Source: Zygnema cylindricum (taxonomy: Eukaryota; Streptophyta; Zygnematophyceae; Zygnematales; Zygnemataceae). Taken from it: a DNA stretch of 64,000 bases. Numbering within the stretch: the first letter of the stretch is position 1; each line of letters begins with the position of its first letter. The notes under the pieces were generated by a model. The model did no database searches and had not been told where the DNA came from. It worked only from the letters and a program-made list of their open reading frames with translations. Below are positions 9,661 through 19,926 of this stretch, piece by piece. Position numbers and translations under genes: made by a program. Where the stretch lies: assembly GCA_037447655.1 (NCBI GenBank), contig JBBHKE010002788.1:62001-126000 (forward strand). Direction: 5' to 3'.

Positions 9661-12157
9661 TTTCCTTCCGGTGAGCGTCCGCCTGCGACTTTTGGCGATC
9701 CTTTGCCAGTTGGAGCGCCTTTGCCGCCTTTTCCAGGTTGCCTTGCAACGTCTTGGCAAAGTCTAAAGCAGCCGGTGTTTCGCAGTCCGCTACCAATAAA
9801 GTGTGGGGAAGAGTGGGTTGTCGTCCATTGAGGGAGAAAGGCGTAGCATTTGTTGACGAGTGGACTGCACTGTTGTATGCTACTTCGATTGCCGTTAAAT
9901 GGTCCACCCAATCCGTTTGGTGCACCGAGACATAAGCCCGCAATGCTTCCTCCAAAGTCCGATTCACCCGTTCAGTTTGACCATCAGTTTGAGGGTGGTA
10001 GGCTGTGGACATGGCAAGCTGCGTTCCGCATAACGCAAATAGATTTTGCCAAAAGTGGCTCACGAATTTTCGATCGCGGTCGCTGACGATCCTTTTTGGA
10101 AGACCGTGATGGCGGAATATTTCCCGAAAGAATAAGTCCGCAATATCTCGTGCAGTAGCCGTAGTGGTCGTGGGTAGAAAATGTGCCATTTTCGTTAGGT
10201 AATCCACGACGACGAAGATTGAGTCGTAGCCCTCCTTCGTCCGGGGAAGGGCCACGATAAAATCCATCGAGATCGCCTCCCAAGGAACAGATGGTATTGG
10301 GAGGGGTTGTAACAGACCTTGTTGCCCTGAATCAGATTTGTTTCTATTACACGAGTCACACGTCCGGACATATTCTGCAATGTCTCGAGTCATGTTTGGC
10401 CAGTAATACGCTTCAGCGACACGTGCGGTTGTTTTATCTCGTCCAAAATGTCCACTGAGCGGCTCGTCATGACTCATTTGAAGAATTGCGTGACGAAGTG
10501 CCGTATTTGTCGGCACATATAGCCGTGTTGTCTTACTCGGTCTATACCGCCACATATCATTGGCAGTTCGAACGAGTACTTTCCGTTTGACAAGTTCCTT
10601 TAGTGAACCATCATCGCCGTAGGCGGCCTTTATCCGACTTAACCACTGTTCGTCCACTTGCACCGTACTGGTGACTGCGCTGAGCTTCTGATTTTGCGCT
10701 TCGGTCAACGCTGCGCTTTTCTCTTTCACAGAGTCTCCGTTCCTCTGCTGCGGTGCTTGCGGTTGTTGCTCCGCTGCCGGCGCAGCGACGTCAGGTCTTC
10801 TTGACAGCGCATCCGCCGGGTTCGTTTTGCCCGGCTTATATTCAATAACAAGTTCCGGACCGAAGGTTTGCAGGAACGTCATCCAGCGCACTTGTTTCTT
10901 GGACAACTTCGGCTGGGTTTGGAGATATTGTAAGGCGTGGTGATCCGTGATAACCGTGATCCGTTTTCCCTGAACGTAACACTTCCAAACCTCCAGCGCA
11001 TTGATAATAGCTATTGTTTCCTTCTCATGGGTAGCCCAGTTTAACTCTGCTGCCTTTAGTTTGCGACTGTCGTAGGCGATGGGTTGAAGGCCTTTTCCTT
11101 GATCTTGCATAAGGATCGCTCCAATAGCCATATCGCTAGCGTCAGTGATTATCGTCCAAGGTAAGTCCGGATCGGGAACAGCTAGCACAGGGGCGGTAAC
11201 CAACCGCTCCTTTAGTGTGTTAAAGGTCGTTCCTTGCGCCGCTTTCCAATCATAGGGCGCATCGTTCTTGAGCAATTCCGTGAGCAGTGCAGCGATTTTT
11301 GCGAAACCTTCGACAAAACGTCGATAATAGGAGCATAGTCCGAGAAAGCTTCGTAACTCCGTAATATTCGCAGGCTGCGGCCACTCCTTAACTGCCCTAG
11401 TCTTGTTTGGATCCACTGCGATCCCGTCCCGGCTCACCACATGGCCTAAAAAGTCAATCTTCTCCTTAAAGAAGTCACATTTACTTCTTTTTGCGTATAA
11501 CTTATGCTCCCGAAGGACTTGGAGGACCGTCCGTAAGTGCTCCATATGCTCCTCCTGCGTTCGGCTATACACCAATATGTCATCTAAGAAGACGATCACA
11601 AACGCGTCCAGATATTGCCGAAAGATGGAATTCATTAAATGCATAAAGGTCGCCGGTGCGTTAGTCAACCCGAACGGCATTACCCGAAACTGGAAATGAC
11701 CGTATCGAGTTCTGAACGCCGTTTTCTCCTCATCTTCCTCGGCAATTCTAATCTGGTGGTAGCCGCTCAGCAAGTCTAATTTCGAAAAATATTTAGCACC
11801 TCGAAGTCGATCCAACAATTCGTCTATCCTCGGCAAGGGGTACGCATTCTTCACCGTTAATTTGTTCAGCGCTCGGTAGTCTACACACATACGGAAACCT
11901 CCATCTTTCTTGTTCACAAAGAGAACGTGGGCTCCATACGGTGACTTGCTTGGTTCGATTGCTCCGGCTTCGACCAACTCCGCGAGTTGCTTTTTCAATT
12001 CGTCCAACTCGGTGTAGCTCATCTTGTACATCCGATTAGCCGGGGGTACCACTCCAAGAACAAGCTCTATCCTATGGTCTACTTCGCGCTTCGGAGGTAA
12101 TCCTTCGGGGAGCTTCTGGGGAAATACATCTGCGTACTCCTCGAGAAGTTTTGTCAC
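9620..12157 (-). CDS. Gypsy Pol: reverse transcriptase, RNase H, integrase
   Basis: An 845-codon open frame. RT is at about residues 70-235 with the catalytic box FLDDILVYS at 190-198. RNase H is at about 330-450 with TDAS (339-342) and TDHHAL (405-410). Integrase has the HHCC finger H563, H570, C600, C603 and the catalytic triad D632, D693, E729 ([13 protein letters not shown]). All key residues are present. The listed first codon is GTG and is unlikely to be a real start: the frame is also open upstream, overlapping the end of gag-protease, so Pol is probably reached by a frameshift, or the element has an indel at about 12200-12290. The end is truncated by the frame change near 9660. Confidence 0.95.
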   Translation of the reverse strand: MTKLLEEYADVFPQKLPEGLPPKREVDHRIELVLGVVPPANRMYKMSYTELDELKKQLAELVEAGAIEPSKSPYGAHVLFVNKKDGGFRMCVDYRALNKLTVKNAYPLPRIDELLDRLRGAKYFSKLDLLSGYHQIRIAEEDEEKTAFRTRYGHFQFRVMPFGLTNAPATFMHLMNSIFRQYLDAFVIVFLDDILVYSRTQEEHMEHLRTVLQVLREHKLYAKRSKCDFFKEKIDFLGHVVSRDGIAVDPNKTRAVKEWPQPANITELRSFLGLCSYYRRFVEGFAKIAALLTELLKNDAPYDWKAAQGTTFNTLKERLVTAPVLAVPDPDLPWTIITDASDMAIGAILMQDQGKGLQPIAYDSRKLKAAELNWATHEKETIAIINALEVWKCYVQGKRITVITDHHALQYLQTQPKLSKKQVRWMTFLQTFGPELVIEYKPGKTNPADALSRRPDVAAPAAEQQPQAPQQRNGDSVKEKSAALTEAQNQKLSAVTSTVQVDEQWLSRIKAAYGDDGSLKELVKRKVLVRTANDMWRYRPSKTTRLYVPTNTALRHAILQMSHDEPLSGHFGRDKTTARVAEAYYWPNMTRDIAEYVRTCDSCNRNKSDSGQQGLLQPLPIPSVPWEAISMDFIVALPRTKEGYDSIFVVVDYLTKMAHFLPTTTTATARDIADLFFREIFRHHGLPKRIVSDRDRKFVSHFWQNLFALCGTQLAMSTAYHPQTDGQTERVNRTLEEALRAYVSVHQTDWVDHLTAIEVAYNSAVHSSTNATPFSLNGRQPTLPHTLLVADCETPAALDFAKTLQGNLEKAAKALQLAKDRQKSQADAHRKEIVFVWGTRFALIW

Positions 12158-13706
12158 GACTTCCGGGGCCTCCTCGGAAGTCTTTCCAATGTCGTCACTT
12201 TCTTTGGAGTCGAAGTCGGGGTCCTTCTTCTTCCATTCTTCCGAATCTCCTCCTTCCCCTCCTCCATTAGCTGGACGACCGCCATACCAATTGTTTCCCC
12301 TTTCTTGAGTGCCCTATTAAGCTGTAAGGCCGAAAGCAGGCGTCCCTTTTCCGCTCCCTTACCAGCCGCTCCCGCTTTTACCTCGAACTCTTCTTCACCT
12401 TTCTTCACTCTCATGGCGCCACTTCTCCAATCAATTGTCGAATTCCATTTTTTCAGCCACGGCTTCCCCAAGATTACCTCATGGTCCCCAAGAGGTAATA
12501 CATGAAGCGTGTCGTACCATCGGAATTTCCCAATGCCGACTCGTAACCTCGGGGTACGATGGGTAATGGATAAGGAACTTCCGTCGGCCAATTGTACCGA
12601 GTGATGATTATTTAGTACCACAAGAGGAAGTTTCAACCTTTTCACCGTCGCCTCGTTAATGAAGTTCCCCGATGCTCCAGAGTCCACCATGAAGTTAGCT
12701 GCACTTACTCCTATTAGACACCGAAATATCAAAGGGTTTCCTCCTCCACCGACTAACCTCATAACGGTAAGTTTTCCCTTTTTGGGAACTTTCCGTTTTG
12801 GACACTCTCGAGCCATATGATCTGGAGAACCGCACTGGAAGCACAGGCCATTTTGCCTTCTCCGCTGGATTTCCTCGGGGGACAAGTCATTGGTCTTGGT
12901 CTTGGTGTTTTTCTTCTTTTTTTGCAGGAAGTTGACCGCTTCCTTATCCTCATTAATTGCGCCGAGCTCCATGGGGGTTGGACCTTCGTCTCGTCGGTTT
13001 CCTCCGCTACTGCTCGACCCGTAGTGATAAGGTCTCCGGAAGTTAAAGTCGACCGAATCGGTCCGCTCCGCAAACTGGATGATTGCCGAGAGAGGAGGAG
13101 TCGTGCTTTCCCGAGCAAGCCATTGTTCCACATCTCTACGAATAGACGACTTAAGCCCCTTCACGAAGCGATCCACGGCTTCATCCTCCGTCATCGTAGG
13201 TATTTGAACTTTGAACTCCAAGAACCGCTGCGTAAACTCCATCACTGAAGTTCGTTGCTTCAATACTGCGATCTTATCTCTCGCCGCCTTCATCGTGTTG
13301 ACGCGCTGCCAAGTGTCGCGGAGGAGTTGAACGAAGAGCGCCCAGACGGTCGGTAACTCATCGTCCTCTACCAATGTTCTCCACCAAGCCCCCGCTGCCC
13401 CTTTAAGAAGACCACCCGCGTAGTGAATCTTCTCACGATCCGATAGGCTAGGAAAATTCTTGAGATAGTTGGCCACGGAGAATAGCCATGAGTCAAGGTT
13501 CTTGTGTCTTGCAGGGTCAAATTCACCGGGAAGTCTTAAATTCGGTCTCTAGGAGTCTCTCTCTACGCCTCCATGAGGTCGCTCCCCTAGACGCGACTCC
13601 AAGGCTGTACAATGTTACTCAGTTGCGCGTTCTGTAACCTCACACTTTCTAAATCCCTCAGTACTTGCGCCAACATTTCCGTAGTGGATACGCCGTGTCC
13701 GTCCAT
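12154..13706 (-). pseudogene. Gypsy Gag and protease, interrupted near the start
   Basis: The main open part (13476 down to 12154) has the retrotransposon Gag domain, a CCHC knuckle CFQCGSPDHMAREC, and an aspartic protease with the active-site motif FMVDSGASGNFI. The natural start is probably the ATG at 13706 (MDGHGVSTTEMLAQ), which precedes a leucine-rich helix; from there a TAG at 13587-13589 and another near 13545 break the frame before the Gag domain proper, which begins LPGEFDPARHKNLDSW. Gag forms the particle and binds RNA; the protease cuts the polyprotein. All domains survive downstream of the interruptions. Confidence 0.85.
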
Positions 13707-13723
13707 GCTGTCGAGTCACGGGT

Positions 13724-13740
13724 GATAGCTCTGATACTAA
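13724..13740 (-). other. Primer-binding site of the gypsy element
   Basis: On the coding strand the bases next to the 5' LTR read TTAGTATCAGAGC, nine of which (TATCAGAGC) match the complement of the 3' end of plant initiator tRNA-Met. This is the usual primer for chromoviruses. Confidence 0.8.
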
Positions 13741-14252
13741 TGTAAAAGAGGCACGTTACACCACAACACGTACAGTGCACAGCGGAAAACACTAAGGATC
13801 TTCCCGTAGCAACAGCATGAATACACAGAACTCACACACAAGGTTGAGCTTTATTACTTGAGAGAGAGAGTACAAGGTTGCGCTAGCTGTATAGATCTAC
13901 TCCAGGTGTCCCATTCACTCGGTCCACTCGCCTATTTAAACTAGCCAACTGCTAGTCAACCTAGTACTATACAGCTGTACACGTGGGCCTTCGCGGCCAA
14001 CCAAGATCTATCCAACACTTCCTTCTAGAACTATACACTTCCATCTACATTCTGCGGCGTTGCTATGCTGCGCTGCTGCGTTACTGCGTTGCTATGCTGC
14101 GCTGCTGCGCTACTAAGTTGCTATGTTGCTATGCTGCGCTGGTCTAGGATCGCAGCTGCGCTGCTCTGGAATCGCAACTGCGCTGCTCCGAAATCGCAAC
14201 AATAGCAGCCTAGCCCCAGCCGCTAAGTACCCAATTCTGTAACCCTGTTACA
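13741..14252 (-). repeat. Gypsy 5' LTR
   Basis: 512 bp, TGTAA...TTACA on the coding strand, and nearly the same as 6893-7423 apart from scattered substitutions and fewer of the internal tgctgcgctg-type repeats. It carries the promoter of the element; I did not identify a convincing TATA box. Confidence 0.92.
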
Positions 14253-14257
14253 TAACG
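14253..14257. other. Target-site duplication of the gypsy element (right)
   Basis: Second TAACG, see 6888-6892. The Z2 LTR sequence continues directly with gctaaggctacc, as in the uninterrupted LTR at about 19653. Confidence 0.95.
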
Positions 14258-14530
14258 GCTAAGGCTACCGGCTATCTACTCTTTGTCGGCCGGCAGGTAC
14301 CAGGATCAAATCCTGTCGCCGGCACATACTTTTTAGTAATTAATCCCCTAACCAATATAAATTTCGGGTAAACCTCAGGATAACCTAGGTAGCCATGGCT
14401 CTAGCTTCCTCTCCAATTTCTGAGTGACTACGACAATTTTGAGAGTTGGAGAGAGAAGTTAGAGGTAGACTGCCTCGGCTTCTTTATTTCTATTCAGACC
14501 TAGAAAATACTTAAAAACCATTAATTTCTA
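14258..14530 (-). repeat. Z2 3' LTR, inner part
   Basis: Continuation of the split LTR, matching about 19653-19926. It contains a strong hairpin: ccggc arms enclosing 'aggatcaaatcct' (about 14290-14322), in which GGATCAAATCC resembles a pol III B-box. It ends in 'ttaatttctaca' next to Z2 internal DNA. Confidence 0.88.
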
Positions 14531-14545
14531 CACTCCCCTTATTTT

Positions 14546-15358
14546 CTAGTCAATCTTTAATTTCAGACCACACTTTTCCCTGCAGAAAATTAGCTTAGGG
14601 GAAGGCACAGGTTTGGTCATCATATCTGCTACCATCTCACTATCTGGTCGGTACTCTAAACTGATTATTTTGTTTTCTACTTTCTCTCTAACAAAGCTGA
14701 GTCTAATGTCCATGTGTTTAGCTTTAAAATGATGTTTAGGATTGGCAGAAATAGCGATTGCAGCCTGATTATCACAAAAAAAATTCTGCACACCACTCTT
14801 AAGGTGACCAAGCTCACCAAGCAAAGACTTGACCCACATCAATTTTTTTACAACAGAGCAAGAGGCCATATACTCAGCCTCCATGGTGGACTGAGCAATA
14901 AATTTTTGTTGTTTGCTACTCCAACAGCAAGCCCCATCACCCACATATAATACATATCCAGAAGTGCATCTCCTCATAGGAGCATCACCATAACTAGCAT
15001 CGCTCCAAGTAGTGATGTCAGTAATCTCCCCACCCAAATGCACCCATAGATCCCTAGTTCCTATCAAGTATCTAAAAACTCTCTTAGGTGCCTCCCAATC
15101 CTTCTTAGTGGGAGCATTTAGACTTCTACTCAGCACTCCTACAGCTGCAGCTAAATCCGGCCGGGTATAATTCATAAAATAGATTACACTTCCCACTACT
15201 TGCCTGTAAGGAATAGTCTGCATGAACTTCTGTTCTTCTGGAGATAATTTCTCTTCTAAGACTATGACTCCTTCTTCCTCACTCCCCTCACTTCCCTTCT
15301 TCAACTCCATTGGAGTTGTACAACTATTAGCTTTATCCATTTGAAATTTTTCAAGCAT
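14546..15358 (-). CDS. Z2 Pol C-terminus: end of RT and RNase H
   Basis: A 270-residue open frame that ends normally before the 3' LTR. It starts at a late RT position (KFQMDKANSCTTPME), followed by the copia YRQVVGSVIYFMNYTRPDL motif. RNase H has TWSDASYGD (catalytic Asp), STMEAEYMA, FFCDNQAAIA and the C-terminal KHMDIRLSFVREK block, all typical of copia RNase H. It is the best preserved part of Z2. The true protein would be joined to the RT upstream, from which it is now separated by stops and frame changes near 15360-15740. Confidence 0.88.
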   Translation of the reverse strand: MLEKFQMDKANSCTTPMELKKGSEGSEEEGVIVLEEKLSPEEQKFMQTIPYRQVVGSVIYFMNYTRPDLAAAVGVLSRSLNAPTKKDWEAPKRVFRYLIGTRDLWVHLGGEITDITTWSDASYGDAPMRRCTSGYVLYVGDGACCWSSKQQKFIAQSTMEAEYMASCSVVKKLMWVKSLLGELGHLKSGVQNFFCDNQAAIAISANPKHHFKAKHMDIRLSFVREKVENKIISLEYRPDSEMVADMMTKPVPSPKLIFCREKCGLKLKID

Positions 15359-16182
15359 GTTCTATATTGCTTCCTTTTGAGTCAATCTTATAATTTTTCT
15401 TTTTCGGTCTCTCTCCCCTTGAATTCCCAAAATATATTTTGCTCCACCCATATCCTTCATTTCAAATCTCCTCTTAAGATCAGTTTTCTGTTTATTATTT
15501 TTTTCCATTGATTTACTTAAAACAAGCAAATCATCAACATAAATTGCAATGAATATGATACCTTCCTCATCTTCAAAAACATAGATTGAGTGATCTGAGC
15601 TGATCCGGATATATCCCAGACCGGTAAGAAACTCATCAAGCTTCTTCTTCCATTGTCGAGGCCCTGTTTCAAACCGTTAAGGGATTTAATCAGCCGGCAT
15701 ACCTTACTCTCCTCTCATTCCTCCACAAATCCTTCGGGTTGTCACATGAAGATCTCCTCTTCCAATTCTCCATGCAAAAAGGCTGTCTTGATGTCCATCT
15801 GGTGCACCTCCATGTCTTTCGCTGCTGCTACACTGAGAAGTATGCGGACGAAGGGAAATTTGACGACCGGGGCAAAGGTTTCCTCGTAGTCGATTCCTTC
15901 TTTCTGTGTAAATCCTTTTGCCACTAATCGGGCTTTGTAACGCTGAATGGTGTTATCCGGGTTCAGTTTTAATTTGAAAACCCACTTACAACCGATTGGT
16001 TTTCGGTTAGGTGGACAGTCCACCAGCTCCCAAGTATCGGCTGCCGTAATTGAGGCCATCTTCTCATTGATGGCTGTCTTCCACCGGTTCCTTTCTGGAC
16101 AAGTCATCGCCTCTCCATAAGTTTGAGGTTCATCTTGATGAGATAGTTTTGTTACCTTGTTATTAACATGTTTTTCTTGCAA
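15359..16182 (-). pseudogene. Z2 reverse transcriptase, broken
   Basis: The N-terminal half (16182 down to 15742) is open and reads through DTWELVDCPP, GCKWVFKLK, YKARLVAKGF, QKEGIDYEETFAP and [17 protein letters not shown], the standard copia fingers and palm. The C-terminal half lies in other frames with stops. The catalytic box IYVDDLLVLS can still be read near 15520-15545. It is degraded, but all RT sections are present in order. Confidence 0.85.
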
Positions 16183-16278
16183 TCTTTTGCTACTTCTCTT
16201 TCCCCCCTCAAAATCTGTGGCCAGAATAGATGGTTCTCGTGGGTTCTTTCGAACAATCTCGGCTTCTCCCCTGTCCCT

Positions 16279-17105
16279 TTATTCCGAATCAATTTCCACC
16301 ACGTCTTCCGCTTCGGGTAGAGTTGTCACTGGAGTTTCCGCAGCCGAGTCCTTTTCAGTCTGATTTGTACCTGCAAGAATGTCATCTTCTCTAAAACCTA
16401 GATAGTTAGGAAGCTCAAAGTCATCGGAATTTTCTAACTCGAATCTGATTTTTACTGACTTTGTATATTTGAAGGGATCCACAGACTTTCCTTCATCCAT
16501 AACTACTAGATGCTTTACTAAGATTATATCTTCCCTTTTTAGATCATAAACTCTATATCTTTTAACATCCTCATCATATCCTAATAAGTATCCCGGTATT
16601 CCTTTAGAATCTAGATTCCAATTAGACCGATCTGTATCTAGACTGAATGCTTGACTGCCGAAAACCTTTAAGTGAGATACGTCTGGTTTTCGGCATGTCC
16701 ATCTCTCATAAGGTGTTTGATCTTTTATAGCTGAGGTAAGAACTCTGTTTTTGAGGTAATTAGCGCAATTTATTGTTTCTGCCTAAAACCTTTTTCCTAT
16801 CTTCTTATCCGACAACATACTTCTAGCACTATCACTTAGTGTCATATTTAATCGTTCAGCTACCCCATTATGTTCCGAGTTTTATGAAACTGTCTTTTGG
16901 TGTTGAACTCCATCTTCCCTCAGAAAATCTCAAACAAGTTAGAAGTATACTCTCCACCATTGTCACTCCTTACTCTCTTGATTGGAGTTTCATGGAGTTT
17001 TTCGCTCCATGTTTTATATTGTCTAAAACAATCCTGAGCTTTTGACTTGTTTTTCAAAAAATACACCCTAGAATACTGAGACCAATCATCAATGATAGTC
17101 ATCAT
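16279..17105 (-). pseudogene. Z2 integrase core and integrase-RT linker, broken
   Basis: From 17105 the coding strand gives MMTIIDDWSQYSRVYFLK and RVRSDNGGEYTSNLF, which contain the first two catalytic aspartates of the DDE integrase. The frame then stops near 16920. The segment 16500-16279 is a serine/glutamate-rich linker between integrase and RT. The third catalytic position, in the usual NGVAER-type motif, is only recognisable as a degenerate 'catt...gttc' stretch near 16860 in another frame. Confidence 0.78.
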
Positions 17106-17728
17106 AAATCTCTTCCCCCTGGTGAGGGCACTTTAGCTAGTCCCCAAATATCTGCGTGTACTAGATTTAGAATTTTTTCTCCCTTATAGGTGGTTGTTTT
17201 AGGAAAGGGTAATCTGTGTGCTTTACCCTGAGCACATCCACTACAATCATTTATATTATCACTCTCACTGAACTGAATTCCTTCCACAACTCCCATCTTT
17301 TTCATCTCTCTTAACTTATCTAGATTCACACGCCCAAGCATCTTATTCCAAATCATAATATCATGAACACCAGCACAATATAGTTTCTTTGTTTCATTAC
17401 TTAAGATCAGCCTAAACATCGTATGGCTACCTTTCTCAGCAATGAAATAGACATCCTCCTCAAAACTAGCAGTATAGACTCCTTCCTTAGTGCTAGTAGA
17501 AAAACCCTTATCATCTAATACATATGTAGAGATGAGGTTTTTGTTCCACTCCGGAATAAACAATACATCGGAGAATGTTACTATGGATGTGTTTCTTTCT
17601 ACTAACAATTTTACATCTACCGATCCCACAAGAGTAGTAGTGACTATCCTCCGATCCCCGTACTCTATCTCTACGGTGGGAATCTTTCTTATGTTAGTGA
17701 ACAGGTGCCTATCTTTACACATGTGCAT
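17102..17728 (-). pseudogene. Z2 protease tail and pre-integrase zinc region
   Basis: An open stretch of 208 codons starting after the protease active site, which would lie just right of 17728 (a degenerate 'IIDSGASMHMCKD'-type reading crosses the frame there). It includes VTFSDVLFIPEWNKNLIS, the typical protease-flap to pre-integrase transition, and the zinc-binding pattern with CSGCAQGKAHRLPF. The pre-integrase HHCC finger has asparagine in place of the first histidine (WNKMLGRV rather than WHKRLGH), one sign of decay. Confidence 0.8.
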
Positions 17729-17729
17729 G

Positions 17730-18876
17730 GAGGCACCTGAATCTATAATCTACCCTGCTTCACCTTTAATTCACCGTAAGCACATTTCTGCCTTCGTGGA
17801 ATTTTGACCTAGTTTTTCGCTTCCAACTCCTCATCCAAAACGAGCTTATCGTCCTCGTCCTCGGATTCCGCCTCATATACTTCTGTCACAAGGGCCTTTT
17901 TCTTTCCTCTCGGGGTTCCACCGGTCTGCCCCTCCTTTAACCGATGCTCGGTTAGCTTAGTGCACTCTGCCATATAGTGCTCGGTTTCTTACAAAAATAA
18001 CATCAACCTATGGAAGCCCTTGGTCCGAACTCGTCAATCTGATTTTTCTGCTCCCGCCCCCCATAGATTCCGACCGGTTTTCGGGAATCCTTGTTCCTCC
18101 AATCGGTCACAGTTGCCAAGGCTTGCCCACTTTTTCCTCCCCTTCGGATCTCAATCGTATTCTCCCGAATGAGAATCATCCCTACCACTGATTCATATCC
18201 ACCTTGAGTCAGGCAAGTCCTGCACACGGTTGACTATGTTCTCGAACTCATCGGGAAGCTTCATCAAAAAATAGTTAACCTTTTCTTTTTCACTAAAATC
18301 TTTTCTCGCACTCTCTAGCTCCATGAAGAGTGTAGCAAGCTCATTGCAAAAATCCAACATATTTCCCCCCTTTGTATACATACTCCTTAACTTTCTGATC
18401 AGCCAACGGTTGTTGCTGAATCGTACCACTTCGGTACATCTCTATGAGAGCCATCCAAAGATCGGATGCCCTTTCTACCTGCAAATGAGGACATGCAAGT
18501 CCTTGAGTGAGATGGCGTAGGATGAAGTGTTTTGCCGCCATATTGTTGAAGTCCCAGGTTTCAGTATCATTCTCCTCGTTCCTCGGAATAGGTGACATGA
18601 ATGCTAAACCAGTTGCTATTGGTGTGGTCGCCTCCTTCTCTTTTCCTTTGTCCACCACCTCTCCTTCCGTTGTTTCCTCCGTTGAAGGTGAATCCTCTTT
18701 CCTGGTGAATCTGCTTCCTCCAAAACCCTGGAGGAATTCCAAGACTTGATGGACGCCCCAATCGTCCACTCACTATCCCCCAAAACCTTTTTTCGCATAG
18801 AGCTCCTATCATCATACATTCCCAGTATATGAAGCTAGTTCCATTAAAGATTGGTACCCTAGAGGGTGGGCCCATA
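17730..18876 (-). pseudogene. Z2 gag, broken
   Basis: It begins at an ATG (18873-18875) that lies inside the primer-binding site: MGPPSRVPIFNGTSFIYWE, a copia Gag N-terminus. Further left other frames carry MAAKHFILRHLTQGLACPHL and LMKLPDEFENIVNRVQDL, the UBN2-type helical Gag core, and a decayed knuckle near 17960-18000 that is intact in Z1. Frame changes at about 18770, 18420 and 18200 break it. The role is RNA packaging and particle formation. Confidence 0.8.
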
Positions 18877-18879
18877 ACC
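18865..18879 (-). other. Z2 primer-binding site, half-tRNA type
   Basis: Directly abutting the 5' LTR, the plus strand reads ggtgggcccataacc, which equals 15 bases of the anticodon arm of plant initiator tRNA-Met rather than its 3' end. This is the known arrangement in Drosophila copia and some other copia elements, where an internally cleaved half-tRNA primes cDNA synthesis. The match is written from knowledge of the tRNA. The gag ATG overlaps it. Confidence 0.8.
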
Positions 18880-19926
18880 TGAAACTCTGAGACCTCCATA
18901 AGTCCTCAGAGTGGACAGCTTCCAAGAAGCTTCTAGGATAATCCTGACCCCTTTGTGTTTAAGCATAAATAACTGCCACCCTGGCAGACAAATACCCTGA
19001 CCACCTGCACCCCTGTGAAGGCAAGACTCCCTTGAGTCGATAGCAAAAAGAATCTCTGAATTTGCTCTCTTGAGCAGTAAGTTATGGAGGGTCAAAGTTG
19101 ACCTTTTGTACAGAAGCTCTCTGGGAGAGAGGATCCTATCTTCTAATTTTTCTAAGTCCTATCTCTCTCACAGACTCTATCTACTGATGTACGGAACCAA
19201 TCAGAATACAGTTCCGTACGCAAAAGTACAGCTGCCGGTGTACTTTATGTACGGATAGTGTACGACATGGCCTAAATGTCCACACGTGGAATGTCCGGAT
19301 TCGCATCTTTAATCCTCGGAGATGCCGCGCTCCAATGTAGCATCGCCACGTGTCATCCGATGTGGCGATGCCCACAAACTACCAAATTCGGCTTCCGCGA
19401 TCTTGGCGCTAATTCCGACCGTCCGATTAAACTGGCATTTGATCGTAGCCGTAATAAATACATGCGCGGTATTTGTTTCGCTTACGAAATCAATGCGCGG
19501 TATTGATTTTTTATCCGTACCGCAATTTGTACTTTTACACTACCATATCTATGTATCTCGTTAACTGTTATAGTTAAATGATTTATCCCACGTGTACATG
19601 TATAAATAATTATCGTACTATATGCTATGTAACACTACTTCTAGACTTAACGGCTAAGGCTACCGGCTATCTACTCTTTGTCGGCCGGCAGGTACCAGGA
19701 TCAAATCCTGTCGCCGGCACATACTTTTTAGTAATTAATCCCCTAACCAATATAAATTTACCGTAAACCTCAGGATAGCCTAGGTAGCCATGGCTCTAGC
19801 TTCCTCTCCAATTTCTCAGTGACTGCGACAAGTTTGAGAGTTGGAGAGAGAAGTTAGAGGTAGACTGCCTCGGCTTCTTTATTTCTATTCAGACCTAGAA
19901 AATACTAAAAACCATTAATTTCTACA
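18880..19926 (-). repeat. Z2 5' LTR, uninterrupted
   Basis: 1047 bp. It is the intact partner of the split LTR and shows the unoccupied gypsy target at about 19648-19652. The inner edge abuts the half-tRNA primer site. The outer edge, 'ttaatttctaca' on the plus strand, abuts X2 gag at 19927. It contains the GGATCAAATCC hairpin at 19698-19708. Confidence 0.92.

Larger units (their letters stand above)
6893..14252 (-). mobile_element. Ty3/gypsy chromovirus, nearly full length (7.36 kb)
   Basis: Complete minus-strand element: LTRs 6893-7423 and 13741-14252 beginning TGTAA and ending TTACA, a TAACG duplication, an initiator-tRNA-type primer-binding site inside the right LTR, gag with zinc knuckle and protease, pol with RT, RNase H and integrase, a chromodomain, an extra reading frame, and a purine-rich tract before the 3' LTR. 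The chromodomain places it among chromoviruses. Long open frames and similar LTRs mark it as the youngest large insertion in the window. Stops in gag, one frameshift after integrase and two stops in the extra frame suggest that this copy is inactive. Confidence 0.95.
6121..19926 (-). mobile_element. Z2: copia retrotransposon with a nested gypsy element
   Basis: A nearly complete minus-strand copia element: 3' LTR on the left (6121-6892 plus 14258-14530, split by the gypsy insertion), RNase H, RT, integrase, protease, gag, primer-binding site and 5' LTR (18880-19926). LTRs start TGTAG and end TTTCA on the coding strand. The flanks suggest a short duplication, acgc on both sides (about 6116-6119 and 19927-19930). 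It is inserted in the duplicated gag of X2; the first duplicate at about 5940-5955 shows the unoccupied target. Coding frames are damaged, so it is no longer autonomous. Confidence 0.85.

Noticed and set aside
14258-14330. tRNA gene in the Z LTR
   Set aside because: Only a T-arm/B-box-like hairpin is present. No acceptor, D-arm and anticodon arm can be paired with it, and Z1 does not keep the bases.
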